A stretch of 64,000 bases of DNA from Gemmatimonadota bacterium (GTDB lineage: Bacteria > Gemmatimonadota > Gemmatimonadetes > Longimicrobiales > Gaopeijiaceae). The translations under genes and the position numbers were made by a program. The stretch lies in NCBI GenBank assembly GCA_003248075.1, contig QJYK01000128.1, positions 1-64,000 of the forward strand, in the 5' to 3' direction. The notes beneath the pieces were generated by a model. It did not search any database and had not been told where the DNA came from. It saw only the letters and a program-made list of their open reading frames with translations. Shown here piece by piece: positions 17,716 through 26,588 of the stretch. Position 1 is the first letter of the stretch, and every line of letters begins with the position of its first letter.

Positions 17716-20223
17716 CTATTTCGCCTCGAGGACCTCGTCGATGCGAACCAGCACGTCTTCGAGGTGCGCCCGTGTGGCCCGGTGGCGGATCCTGCGTGAA
17801 GCACGCTCGACCTCGCCACGCAGCTCGACGAGCTGCGCACGCAGGAGGGGCCGGATGTCGGAGCGGCTCACGTCGGGAGCGGGCCCCTGGAACTGGTTGG
17901 AGGAAGGCTCCTCGGTCATGAGGAAAGCGACCCGCTCGAGCCAGGCCCGCTGCAGGGCCCTGCGATACCCGTCGAGCGCCGATAGGGAGGAGAGGTCACC
18001 CCATACCGCCGAGCGCACGTCGTCGAGGAACTCGGCGAGCGGATAGGCATCGTCCGGCTGGAGGACCTCGATCTCCGCGAGGCCCGCCATGCGACGTGGG
18101 TCCAGCAGTCGGCCGAGCACGCCTGCTTGGCGTGCGGACAGCGCCTGGAAGCCTCCGCCGTTCGGTCCGATCCGCGACAGGATTCCGACTTCGTTGAGCC
18201 ATGTCGGGGCCTCGAACACCTCCCGGGCGAGCCAGGACATCGCCGCCTTCTGGCGCTCCCTGGGGACGCCGTCGTAGACCGCGCCCGACTGGTCGGAGGT
18301 CTTCAGGTCCACGTACACGCCGCCCACGACGGTGAGCACATGGCCTACGTAGCGCTGCCATTGCCCGAGCGCTTCGCCATAGAGCTCTTCGAGGTCCGAG
18401 TAGTCTTCGCCGGGCTTCGTCGTCCACGCGACGAGGCTCGGCACGATCCGCTTGAGATTCGCCATGCCATACTCGGTGGCGCGCACCGGGTCGTCGCCCA
18501 TGTCCTCGGTCTGGGCGCGCGGATCGGAAACCCCGAGCCCCCCCTGCGGGAGGTAGCGGTACATGGGGTCGCCGGCGCGCTCCAGCACCCAGCGGTCCAG
18601 CGTGGCCACCTCGTCTTCGGGGGTACGCGCCTGCGGGATCACGCGGTACCCCCAGTTGATCGCGTAGTGGTCGTATGGCCCGATGTGGCGCAGGAAGTCG
18701 AGCGGCTGCAGGCCGTCACCGGGTTGCGCGATGTAGTTCTGGCGCGCGTAGTCCATCACCGAGGGGGACACGCCCATGCGACGCGAGAAGTCGGCCGAGC
18801 GCAGCGAGTCGACCGGATACGACGAGCTGCCGATCATGTTGTGCGGCAGCCCGATCGCGTGCCCGATCTCGTGCGTGATGACCTGCTCCATCGACTCCTC
18901 CATCAGCGCCTGGTCGATGGGGAGCGTACGCGCGGCCGGGTTCGCCGCGCCGGTCTGCACCATCATCCAGTTGCGGTACGAGCGCATGTGGTTGTGGTAC
19001 CAGACGATGTCGCTCTCGATGATCTCCCCCGTGCGTGGGTCCGACGTGCTGGGGCCGACGGCGTTGCGCGTCAGACTCGCGACCCAGCGGACGACGGAGT
19101 AGCGCACGTCCTCCGGATCCCATTCCGGATCCTCCTCGGGTGAAGGCGGGTCCATCGCGATGATCGCGTTGCGGAACCCCGCGGTCTCGAACGCTTGCTG
19201 CCAGTTCTCGACCCCACGCTTCACCGCGTCGCGCCAGCGCTCGGGTGTCGCCGGGTCCACGTAGTACACGATCGGCTTCACCGGCTCCACGAGCTCGCCG
19301 CGCGCGTACGCGGCGGGGTCCTTCGGCTCGAGCCGCCACCGCCGGATGAACGTCTCCGTCGCGGCCTTCTGCTCGTCCAGGCCGTAGTTTACGCGGTTCA
19401 GCGAGAAGAACCCCACGCGGGCGTCGGCGTACCGTGGCCGCATCGGCTCCTTCGGGAGGAGCACCAGCGACTGGTTCATCTCCATGGAGATCGTGGACGT
19501 CTCCTCGTCGGACGGGGGTTGGCCTGCGTCGTACGTGAGCGTGTGGCGCACGTTCACGTTGAGCGGGAAGCTCCGCGTCCAATTGATGAAGCTACGAGCC
19601 GGATCGAGGCGGCGGACCTGATACTGGCGCCGCTGCGCGGGGCTGAGACCCGAAAGCGCCGGCGTGTCCCCCTTGTAGAAGTCGGTCACGTCCACGACAG
19701 CCGCCGAGCTGTCCGTGGAGAAGGCCTGGATCTCGAAGGACGCGAGGATGGGGGCGAAATTGTTGTTGACCACCGATGCGTGGATCGGCAACGAATCCGA
19801 TGCAACAGACTGAGTACCGAGCTTGCGCACGAGGATTCGATCGTGCTCGCGCTCGAAGCGCACGAGCTGCTCGTTGATGCTGGTGCCGGCGGACAGGAAG
19901 CCGCCCATGTTCGCCGGCACGCCCGCGATGCGGGTGATGAGGAGCATGTCGCGTCCGAGGAGGGAATCCGGGATCTCGAACAGCACCTTGTCCGCCACAG
20001 TGTGCACCGCGAAGAGTCCCTCGTCGGTCCGGGCTTCGGGCGTGACCACCTCCCGGTAGGGCTTCGGGCCCGACTGCTGTCGCGCCGCTCCGTTCGCGCC
20101 CCCTGCCGGGCGTGGTCCTCCGGGCGGTGTCGGTGCTGCCGGCGTGCCTCCCCGGGCACAGCTGGAGGCGACAAGCGCCGCGAGCACGAAGCCCGCGCCC
20201 TTCCAAACGCGTGAGTTGCCCAT
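17716..20223 (-). CDS. Zinc-dependent metalloprotease (DUF5117/DUF5118/DUF4953 type)
   Basis: 835 aa; lipoprotein signal AALVASSCA; VITHEIGHAIGLPHNMIGSSSYPVDSLRS zincin motif. Confidence 0.88.
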   Translation of the reverse strand: MGNSRVWKGAGFVLAALVASSCARGGTPAAPTPPGGPRPAGGANGAARQQSGPKPYREVVTPEARTDEGLFAVHTVADKVLFEIPDSLLGRDMLLITRIAGVPANMGGFLSAGTSINEQLVRFEREHDRILVRKLGTQSVASDSLPIHASVVNNNFAPILASFEIQAFSTDSSAAVVDVTDFYKGDTPALSGLSPAQRRQYQVRRLDPARSFINWTRSFPLNVNVRHTLTYDAGQPPSDEETSTISMEMNQSLVLLPKEPMRPRYADARVGFFSLNRVNYGLDEQKAATETFIRRWRLEPKDPAAYARGELVEPVKPIVYYVDPATPERWRDAVKRGVENWQQAFETAGFRNAIIAMDPPSPEEDPEWDPEDVRYSVVRWVASLTRNAVGPSTSDPRTGEIIESDIVWYHNHMRSYRNWMMVQTGAANPAARTLPIDQALMEESMEQVITHEIGHAIGLPHNMIGSSSYPVDSLRSADFSRRMGVSPSVMDYARQNYIAQPGDGLQPLDFLRHIGPYDHYAINWGYRVIPQARTPEDEVATLDRWVLERAGDPMYRYLPQGGLGVSDPRAQTEDMGDDPVRATEYGMANLKRIVPSLVAWTTKPGEDYSDLEELYGEALGQWQRYVGHVLTVVGGVYVDLKTSDQSGAVYDGVPRERQKAAMSWLAREVFEAPTWLNEVGILSRIGPNGGGFQALSARQAGVLGRLLDPRRMAGLAEIEVLQPDDAYPLAEFLDDVRSAVWGDLSSLSALDGYRRALQRAWLERVAFLMTEEPSSNQFQGPAPDVSRSDIRPLLRAQLVELRGEVERASRRIRHRATRAHLEDVLVRIDEVLEAK

Positions 20224-20343
20224 CCCATCCCTCTCCGATTCGTCCGTGACACGATTGAGGTCGCGGCGCCTCCTCGGCGCCGGAACACGGACAATCGTGG
20301 GGGCCTCGGCGTTGGAGGCAAGCGGTGCGCGGCGCAGGGCCGG

Positions 20344-20790
20344 TCAGTCGGCCGGGGTCCGGGCGCGCTCGGTGGGGAGCGAGAAGAGGTGGAGCGTGAC
20401 CGCGACGGCGACCATGCCGAGGAGCACGACCGCCCAGACGCGTCCGCCCAGCGCGACCGAGGACGCGCCGATGAAGATCCACAGGACGGACACCGACGCG
20501 TTGCGGACGCGGGGCGAGATGACTCCCCGTTCGCGGTAGTCGCGCAGGTACCGGCCGAACAGGCGGTTTTCGTGCAGCCACCGCTCGGCGCGCCGGGAGC
20601 TACGAGCGAAGCACCAGCCTGCGAGGAGCAGGAAGCACGTAGTGGGCCAGAGAGGAACGAAGATGCCGATCACGCCCATCACGACGCTCACCGCGCCGGT
20701 GCCGAAATAAACGGCGCGTCGCACGGGGCTCGGCAGGACGCGGACGGCGCGCTCGGCGCGCTCGTGGTCGATCGGGCAGCTCTCGTTCAC
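20344..20790 (-). CDS. DUF454 (YbaN-like) inner-membrane protein
   Basis: VVMGVIGIFVPLWPTTCFLLLAGWCFARSSRRAERWLHENRLFGRYLRDYRE; GTG start inferred. Confidence 0.8.
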   Translation of the reverse strand: MNESCPIDHERAERAVRVLPSPVRRAVYFGTGAVSVVMGVIGIFVPLWPTTCFLLLAGWCFARSSRRAERWLHENRLFGRYLRDYRERGVISPRVRNASVSVLWIFIGASSVALGGRVWAVVLLGMVAVAVTLHLFSLPTERARTPAD

Positions 20791-20949
20791 GGTCGGCCTC
20801 GGACAGGATCGAGCACGAATGGTGATGCCGCGGGCGCAAGGACTCAAGGGGTGGCGGCCCACCGCGCAGCGCCGTCCAGTCGAAGACCCCCGGTCTCGAA
20901 ACGCGGTTGACGCTCCCCGGGGGCCCGTCTAGACTTGGCGCTCACAGAT

Positions 20950-21061
20950 CTCATCGAGACCGGCTGAGGGACAGGCCCTTCGACGCCGGGGCAACCTGGA
21001 GCGCGTGGCAGCGCTTCAAGGTGCCAACTCCTGCGGCGGGCCCGTTCCGCCGGAAGATGAG
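20950..21061 (+). ncRNA. SAM-I (S-box) riboswitch aptamer
   Basis: P1 CTCATC/GATGAG; conserved core GAGGGACAGGCCC ... GGGGCAACC ... AAGGTGCCAACTCCTGC ... AGATGAG, upstream of metX-metB. Confidence 0.93.
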
Positions 21062-21102
21062 TCGCCCGCCGCGCACCGCGCGGTCGCCGAGCGCCAGGGC
21101 GC

Positions 21103-21150
21103 CGATTCTCCAGGGGTTTCCGATGGGCGCAAACCCGTCCAGGAGAATCG
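21103..21150 (+). promoter_or_regulatory. Translational expression-platform hairpin sequestering the metX Shine-Dalgarno
   Basis: CGATTCTCC (21103-21111) pairs with GGAGAATCG (21142-21150), inner GGGTTT/AAACCC; ATG at 21152. Confidence 0.75.
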
Positions 21151-21151
21151 T

Positions 21152-22195
21152 ATGAGCAACCCGTCCTGCACCGGAGCGCACGCCGAGGCGTACTGCTCCA
21201 CCGGCACGTCGCCGGGGTCCGATCCCGTCCGACCCTCCCGCGGTACCGTGCGGACCCGGCTCCGCCTCGAGCACCTGGGTCTCGCCGACGTCGGCGTTCG
21301 CTGGGAACTCTTCGGCCCCGCTCGGGCCTCCGCCGTGGTGGTGCTCGGTGGGATCTCCGCAACGGCCCACCTCGCGGAATCCACCCATGACCCCCGCCCC
21401 GGGTGGTGGCCCGGGGTGGTCGGCGGCGGAGCCGGCCTCGACCCGTCCGTCCGGCGACTGATCGGCATCGAGTGGCTCGGAGGCCCGGGTGACACCCTCA
21501 CGCCCGAGGGGCCACTGTCCCCGCGAGATCAGGCCATGGCCGTGCTCACCGTGCTCGACGCGCTGGGCGTGGACCGAGCCGATGTGGTCGGCGCATCGTA
21601 TGGAGGGATGGTCGCGCTGGCTCTCGCCGTGGACCACCCCGACCGCGTCCGGCGCCTCGCGGTGCTGTGCGCGGCGCACCGGCCTCATCCGTGGGCTACC
21701 GCGGTGAGGACGATCCAGCGCGGCATCCTCCGCCTCGCCGCCGAGTCGGGAAGGGCCCGGCAGGGGGTCGCACTCGCGCGTGGGCTCGCGATCGCGACGT
21801 ACCGGACCGCCGAGGAGTTCGACGGGCGCTTCGACCATCGTCTCAACGGCGTCCTCGCCCACGGTCCCGCGTTCCCGGTGGACGGGTACCTCGAGGCGAT
21901 GGGGAGACGGTTCGCGGCCCGCTTCGACGCGTCGTCGTTCGACCGACTGTCCGCCTCGATCGACCTCCACGACGTCGATCCTGCCTCGCTCCGCGTCCCG
22001 ACTGATCTCCTGTCCGTCGATTCCGACCTTCTGTCCCCGCCCTGGCTGGTCCGGGAGCTCGCAGCCCGTGCTCCGCAGGTGCGCCGGCACATCACGATCC
22101 GCTCGCCCTACGGTCACGACGCGTTTCTGAAGGAGGCGCACGCCGTCTCCGCGTTCCTGGGTGCCTGGCTCGCCGCCGCGGAGGTGCTCCGATGA
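21152..22195 (+). CDS. metX: Homoserine O-acetyl/succinyltransferase family (alpha/beta hydrolase)
   Basis: VVVLGGISATAHL, GIEWLGGPGD, VVGASYGGMVALALAVDHPDRVRRLAVLCAAHRPHP; downstream of SAM riboswitch. Confidence 0.85.
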   Translation: MSNPSCTGAHAEAYCSTGTSPGSDPVRPSRGTVRTRLRLEHLGLADVGVRWELFGPARASAVVVLGGISATAHLAESTHDPRPGWWPGVVGGGAGLDPSVRRLIGIEWLGGPGDTLTPEGPLSPRDQAMAVLTVLDALGVDRADVVGASYGGMVALALAVDHPDRVRRLAVLCAAHRPHPWATAVRTIQRGILRLAAESGRARQGVALARGLAIATYRTAEEFDGRFDHRLNGVLAHGPAFPVDGYLEAMGRRFAARFDASSFDRLSASIDLHDVDPASLRVPTDLLSVDSDLLSPPWLVRELAARAPQVRRHITIRSPYGHDAFLKEAHAVSAFLGAWLAAAEVLR

Positions 22196-23370
22196 GCCGC
22201 CCGGTCGCGTGGGGCACGCGCGCGGTGCGCGCCGGCATCGACAGTGACCGCCAGCATCGCGCCGTGGTCCCTCCGATCCACCTGTCTGCCAACTTCAGCT
22301 TCGGCGCGCCGGGCGAGCCGGGCCGCTACGACTACACGCGGTCCGGAAACCCGACCCGGGACCAGCTCGCCGAAGCGCTGTCCGACCTGGAGGGGGGCGC
22401 GGGCGGCGTCGTGACGTCGTCGGGTATGGCGGCGGTGACGACGGTGCTCTTCCAGTGCGGTCCAGGCGACCTCGTGGTCGCCCCGCACGACTGCTACGGC
22501 GGGACGCACCGGCTATTGCGGGCACTCGAGAAGCGCACCGGCGTGCGGGTCCTCTTCGTCGATCAGGGCTCGGAGGCGGGACTGGTGGCGGCGCGTGCGG
22601 CGCGACCCCGCCTGGTCTGGGTGGAGACCCCGAGCAACCCCCTCCTGCGCGTCGTGGACATTCGCGCGTGGGTGGGGGTCGCCCGCGAGGCGGGCGCTCT
22701 GTGCGCGGTGGACAATACCTTCTTGTCGCCGGCATTCCAGAGGCCGCTGGAGCTCGGCGCGGACGTCGTGGTCCACTCCACCACCAAATTCGTGAACGGG
22801 CACAGCGACGTGGTGGGCGGGGCGGTGATCGCGCAGGACGCCGTGCTCGTGGAGCAGCTCGCGTGGTGGGCGAACTGCCTCGGAGTGACCGGAGCTCCGT
22901 TCGACGCCTGGCTGACGCTCAGGGGACTGCGCACGTTGCGTGCGCGTAGTCGTGCCCATGAGGAGAATGCGCTGCACCTCGTGGATGCGGCCCTCGGCCA
23001 CCCAGCGCTGGCCGCTCTTCATCACCCGAGCCTGCCCGGCCACCCTGGGCACGAGGTCGCGGCACGCCAGCAGGACGGCTGGGGGAGCCTGATCACGCTC
23101 GACCTGGAGGGCGGGCGCCGAGCGGTGGATGCATTCCTCACCGGGCTGCGCCACTTCACCCTCGCCGAGTCCCTGGGCGGCGTGGAGAGCCTCGTGGCGC
23201 ATCCCGCCTCGATGACGCATGCGTCGATGGACGAGCCGGCGCGGCTCGCCGCGGGCGTGCACGAGGGACTGCTCCGTCTCTCTGTGGGGATCGAGGACCC
23301 AAAGGACCTGGAGCAGGACCTGGTGGCGGCCCTGTGCCGGGCGGAGGAGGTCGTGTGTCAGCCGGTGTGA
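22192..23370 (+). CDS. metB: Cystathionine gamma-synthase / PLP-dependent trans-sulfuration enzyme
   Basis: YDYTRSGNPTRDQLAEALSDLEGG, FVDQGSE, VETPSNPLLRVVDI, VHSTTKFVNGHSDVVGGAVIA, SLGGVESLVAHPASMTHASM; ATGA overlap. Confidence 0.93.
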   Translation: MSRPVAWGTRAVRAGIDSDRQHRAVVPPIHLSANFSFGAPGEPGRYDYTRSGNPTRDQLAEALSDLEGGAGGVVTSSGMAAVTTVLFQCGPGDLVVAPHDCYGGTHRLLRALEKRTGVRVLFVDQGSEAGLVAARAARPRLVWVETPSNPLLRVVDIRAWVGVAREAGALCAVDNTFLSPAFQRPLELGADVVVHSTTKFVNGHSDVVGGAVIAQDAVLVEQLAWWANCLGVTGAPFDAWLTLRGLRTLRARSRAHEENALHLVDAALGHPALAALHHPSLPGHPGHEVAARQQDGWGSLITLDLEGGRRAVDAFLTGLRHFTLAESLGGVESLVAHPASMTHASMDEPARLAAGVHEGLLRLSVGIEDPKDLEQDLVAALCRAEEVVCQPV

Positions 23371-24119
23371 GCCCGGTCGGGCCGGGGCCCCTGGTGATCC
23401 TGAAGTTCGGCTCCTCGGTCCTCCGCGGTGTCGAGGGATTCAGGGGCGCGGCACGCGAGGTCGCCTCCGAGGTCGCGGCCGGGAGGCAGGTGATCGCGGT
23501 GGTCTCCGCGGCGCCCGGCGTGACGGACGCGCTCCTGCGGACGTTGCAGGCCCTGGATGCGTCCGCCCTCGCCCACGACGTCGCACGCGTCCTCGCGACG
23601 GCCGAGGCGACGTCGGTCGCTCTGCTGGACGTCGCGCTCAAGGTCGAGGGCGTAGCGGCCACCGGGGTCGACCTGCCGGTCCGGTGGCTGACCACTTCGG
23701 GGCCACCGCTGGACGCGGCTCCCCTCGAGGCCGACCGGGTGTGGCTCCGATCCGCGCTGGACCGCTCGGGGGTCTTGGTTCTCCCGGGCTTTGTCGGCTG
23801 TGAGGCGGACGGACGGCCGACCGTGCTCGGCCGCGGCGGCTCCGATCTGAGCGCGATCTTCCTGGCGTGGGCTCTCGACGCGAGCGAGTGTCGCCTGGTG
23901 AAGGACGTGGACGGCGTCTATTCCGCGGACCCGAACGGGCCTGGCGTGGCCCCTTTCCCGTACCGGTTCGCATCGTGGGACCGGGTGCTCGAAGTGGCGC
24001 GCGTGCTCGTCCAGCCGAAGGCGGTTTGTTTCGCCCGAGACCGCGGGCTGCGCTTCCGCGTGGCGGGGCTCGGTGGCCTCGGGACCTGGGTGGGCACCCA
24101 CGATGAGGTGCCGGTGTGA
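23367..24119 (+). CDS. Aspartate kinase catalytic domain, short form without ACT domains
   Basis: ILKFGSSVLRG, VSAAPGVTDALL, GFVGCEADGRPTVLGRGGSDLSAIFLAWALDASECRLVKDVDGVYSADP; about 250 aa; GTG start overlaps metB stop. Confidence 0.85.
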   Translation: MSPVGPGPLVILKFGSSVLRGVEGFRGAAREVASEVAAGRQVIAVVSAAPGVTDALLRTLQALDASALAHDVARVLATAEATSVALLDVALKVEGVAATGVDLPVRWLTTSGPPLDAAPLEADRVWLRSALDRSGVLVLPGFVGCEADGRPTVLGRGGSDLSAIFLAWALDASECRLVKDVDGVYSADPNGPGVAPFPYRFASWDRVLEVARVLVQPKAVCFARDRGLRFRVAGLGGLGTWVGTHDEVPV

Positions 24120-24145
24120 GCAGACCCGGGCCGATGGTGGAGCGC

Positions 24146-24176
24146 GGGCCGGGCGCTCGTCCTGGGCGCCCGGCCC
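24146..24176. terminator. Terminator-like hairpin between convergent genes
   Basis: GGGCCGGGCGC ... GCGCCCGGCCC 11-bp perfect stem followed by CCTT. Confidence 0.5.
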
Positions 24177-24185
24177 CCTTGACGT

Positions 24186-24632
24186 TCAGCGGTCGGCCAG
24201 ACGGGCTCGAGCGGAATCGACTGCGTCGAGCCGCTCGGGAAGCTCTCGCTCCACCCAGTCCCGGAAGCGATCGTCTCGGACGATCAGGACTACGTCGTCA
24301 GCGGTCAGCTCGATGGCGGCGCGACGGCCACCCCTGCATCGTATCTGCAGGGTGGTCGGCGTGTAGATCCCGCCCGTGAGCCCGGCAACCAGCCCGTTCA
24401 GGAAGGTCTGCTTCGCTACGATGGTCGCGTCGCCCGACGGACACGCGCGCGCGATGTCTATCCGCGTATGCCCGATCAGGCCACCGATCCAGAAGTTCTC
24501 CCAGTGGTCCTCGACGACCGGCCCCCGAGGCGCACCGGCACCCACCGTGACGGTGTGCTCGTAGCAGCCGCCGAGCGTCGCGGCGAGCAGGAACACCGCC
24601 ACCCCTCTTCCACCCGTCTGCATCGCCCTCAT
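24186..24632 (-). CDS. Bor/Iss-like lipoprotein family
   Basis: LAATLGGCYEHTVTVG ... FWIGGLIGHTRIDIARACPSGDATIVAKQTFLNGLVAGLTGGIYTPTTLQIRC. Confidence 0.7.
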   Translation of the reverse strand: MRAMQTGGRGVAVFLLAATLGGCYEHTVTVGAGAPRGPVVEDHWENFWIGGLIGHTRIDIARACPSGDATIVAKQTFLNGLVAGLTGGIYTPTTLQIRCRGGRRAAIELTADDVVLIVRDDRFRDWVERELPERLDAVDSARARLADR

Positions 24633-24657
24633 GTCATCCTCCCCCTGTCGGTTGTGA

Positions 24658-25350
24658 TCAATACCTGGTGACCGTGGAGCCACCGGAGACGTCCGCCCTG
24701 ATCTCCGGCCAGCCGATGTAACGCACGCGAGACGCGCCGCTCACCGAGCCCCGCAAGACGTCGGACACCCGGACGTCCACCAGCGAGGCCCCGGAGACCT
24801 CGGCCCGGACCTCGTAGCTGTCGAGGTCGAACGCGTCGTAACGACTGGCGCCGGAGACGAAGACATCCTGCTCGTCGGCATCGCCCCAGGGAGTGACGCG
24901 GGAAGCTCCGCTGACCGTCACCCACAAGGTCGGGACGTGGCCGACCTCCAGGTCCACGGAGCTGGCCCTGGACGCGTCCAGCTCGAGCACCTCGTAACTC
25001 CTCACGCGGTAGAAGATCTCGCGGCGCGGCGCCAGGCTCACGCCGTCCGCGACGCCGAGATGGAGGACCCCGCCGCGGACCTCCATCTCCAAGTAGTCGA
25101 GGAGATTGTCTTCGGCGGTGAGCTCGACATGCTCGTCCCCGGTTCGCTCCACGAGGACCGAGACCGGTCCCCGAACGGCGATGGCGTCATAGGGCGGAAG
25201 GTGCCGCGCCACCGACGCCAGGTGCCCCGACCCTCTCACATGTGCCACGTCGATGTCGATATCGACGGGGAGCACGCATCCCCCCATCGCCAGCGTCACC
25301 GCCACGGCGGCGGCCATGCTCGGACGTCGTCCCATCTTTCCCCTCCTCAT
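24658..25350 (-). CDS. GIN-domain (DUF2807) putative auto-transporter adhesin head lipoprotein
   Basis: LAMGGCVLPVD lipobox; YDAIAVRGPVSVLVERTGDEHVELTAEDNLLDYLEMEVRGGVLHLGV; repeated VSGAS motifs. Confidence 0.8.
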   Translation of the reverse strand: MRRGKMGRRPSMAAAVAVTLAMGGCVLPVDIDIDVAHVRGSGHLASVARHLPPYDAIAVRGPVSVLVERTGDEHVELTAEDNLLDYLEMEVRGGVLHLGVADGVSLAPRREIFYRVRSYEVLELDASRASSVDLEVGHVPTLWVTVSGASRVTPWGDADEQDVFVSGASRYDAFDLDSYEVRAEVSGASLVDVRVSDVLRGSVSGASRVRYIGWPEIRADVSGGSTVTRY

Positions 25351-25808
25351 CGCCCCGGCTTCATCCCGGTTTCCGCTTCCAGCCCGGTCGCCAACCGGAT
25401 AGGCACCCTCTGTGCCGCCTCGATGTGACGTTCTAAGTCATTGTGGTGAATGTACTTGAGAGATACGGTGGGCAGAGCCCTCGTCTTCCGACGTCCCAGT
25501 CCAAAGACACCGGCCGATGTGCGAAAGACACGTTCAGGCGGTCGTCCTGCTCGGGGGACTTGCGCCGCGCGCCCAGCCGCCGCATCCATGGAGTGACCGA
25601 CGCCTCGTGCGCCGCGAGCCATCCCAGCAGACGGGAAGACGGACGATCCCATGGCCCTCGGTCGAGGGCGCGCGTTGGATGACGCGGCACGGGCCGATCG
25701 GGGCGGATCGCGCGCCGGAGCCGACCGGCGCCCCCGGCGTGAGCCGGAAGATCCGAGCCGCGCAATTCGGCGCCGACCCGGGAGGATTTGATGCCACCCG
25801 GCCAGTGA

Positions 25809-25843
25809 AAAGCCCGGAGTCGCCTCACGGCGCTCCGGGCTTT
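25809..25843 (-). terminator. Rho-independent terminator downstream of the Tad-adjacent gene
   Basis: AAAGCCCGGAG...CTCCGGGCTTT 11-bp stem; minus strand ends in TTTTC. Confidence 0.75.
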
Positions 25844-25883
25844 CGACATCGCGGTGGGTCGGTGGCGGGCCGCCCCCGGGACT

Positions 25884-26573
25884 TCAGCGCCCCTGACTCC
25901 CGTCATCCTGGCGGGCGGACTCGCCTCGATCGTCCACGTCGATCGTGTTGATCTCGGGCTGGCCCGACGCGTCGACCCCCACGGCCGTCCGCGTCTGCCC
26001 GCTGGCGTCACTGAAGAGCATGCGTGCTGCGCCATCCGGGGTCAGCGTGAACACCCCGCGCGCCACGGACCCCCGATCCGCCAGGACCAGCGTCGTGGTT
26101 CCGTCCGAGAGGAGTCCCAGGATGGCACGGGTCTCGCCCTCGTTGTCCAGCAGCGTCAACCCGGGAGATCCATCCGACAGCACCGACAGCTTCAAGCGGA
26201 CGCGACCGTTGATATCCGTGAGCGCGAAGGCAGCACCGCCGTCCTCGCCGACTCCGAGGCTGGCGCGCTCCACGCCATCGGTGTCCTTGAGCACGAAGGA
26301 GGCGGCCTGGAGGCTCGGAGCCACGGTTCCGACACGGTAGGCTCCCGCGGTGCGGGTAGAAACGAGCAGGACCGTGATCAGGGCGACCGCGCCGAAGATC
26401 ACACCGAGCCATCGGGCCGCCCCATGTCGCGAGCTCGCGCTCTCGATGGCATCCATGCGCCGCTCGAGCGCCGCGCGCGCTTCGCGCATGCGGTACTCCA
26501 TGTCGGTGACGGTGTCGTTCAGGTCCGTGGAGCTCGAAGTGGATTCGGGCTTTGCCGATGCGCGCGTCTTCAT
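25884..26573 (-). CDS. Membrane-anchored protein with coiled coil and about five 22-23-aa repeats; unknown function
   Basis: Coiled-coil N-terminus, one TM (LGVIFGAVALITVLLV), repeats such as FALTDINGRVRLKLSVLSDGSP / LTLLDNEGETRAILGLLSDGTT. Confidence 0.7.
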   Translation of the reverse strand: MKTRASAKPESTSSSTDLNDTVTDMEYRMREARAALERRMDAIESASSRHGAARWLGVIFGAVALITVLLVSTRTAGAYRVGTVAPSLQAASFVLKDTDGVERASLGVGEDGGAAFALTDINGRVRLKLSVLSDGSPGLTLLDNEGETRAILGLLSDGTTTLVLADRGSVARGVFTLTPDGAARMLFSDASGQTRTAVGVDASGQPEINTIDVDDRGESARQDDGSQGR

Positions 26574-26588
26574 GGGATCAACGACTCG

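Noticed and set aside
25433-25808. Small ORFs between the GIN-domain gene and the Tad-adjacent gene
   Set aside because: No motif, no RBS, overlapping both strands; likely promoter and degraded intergenic DNA
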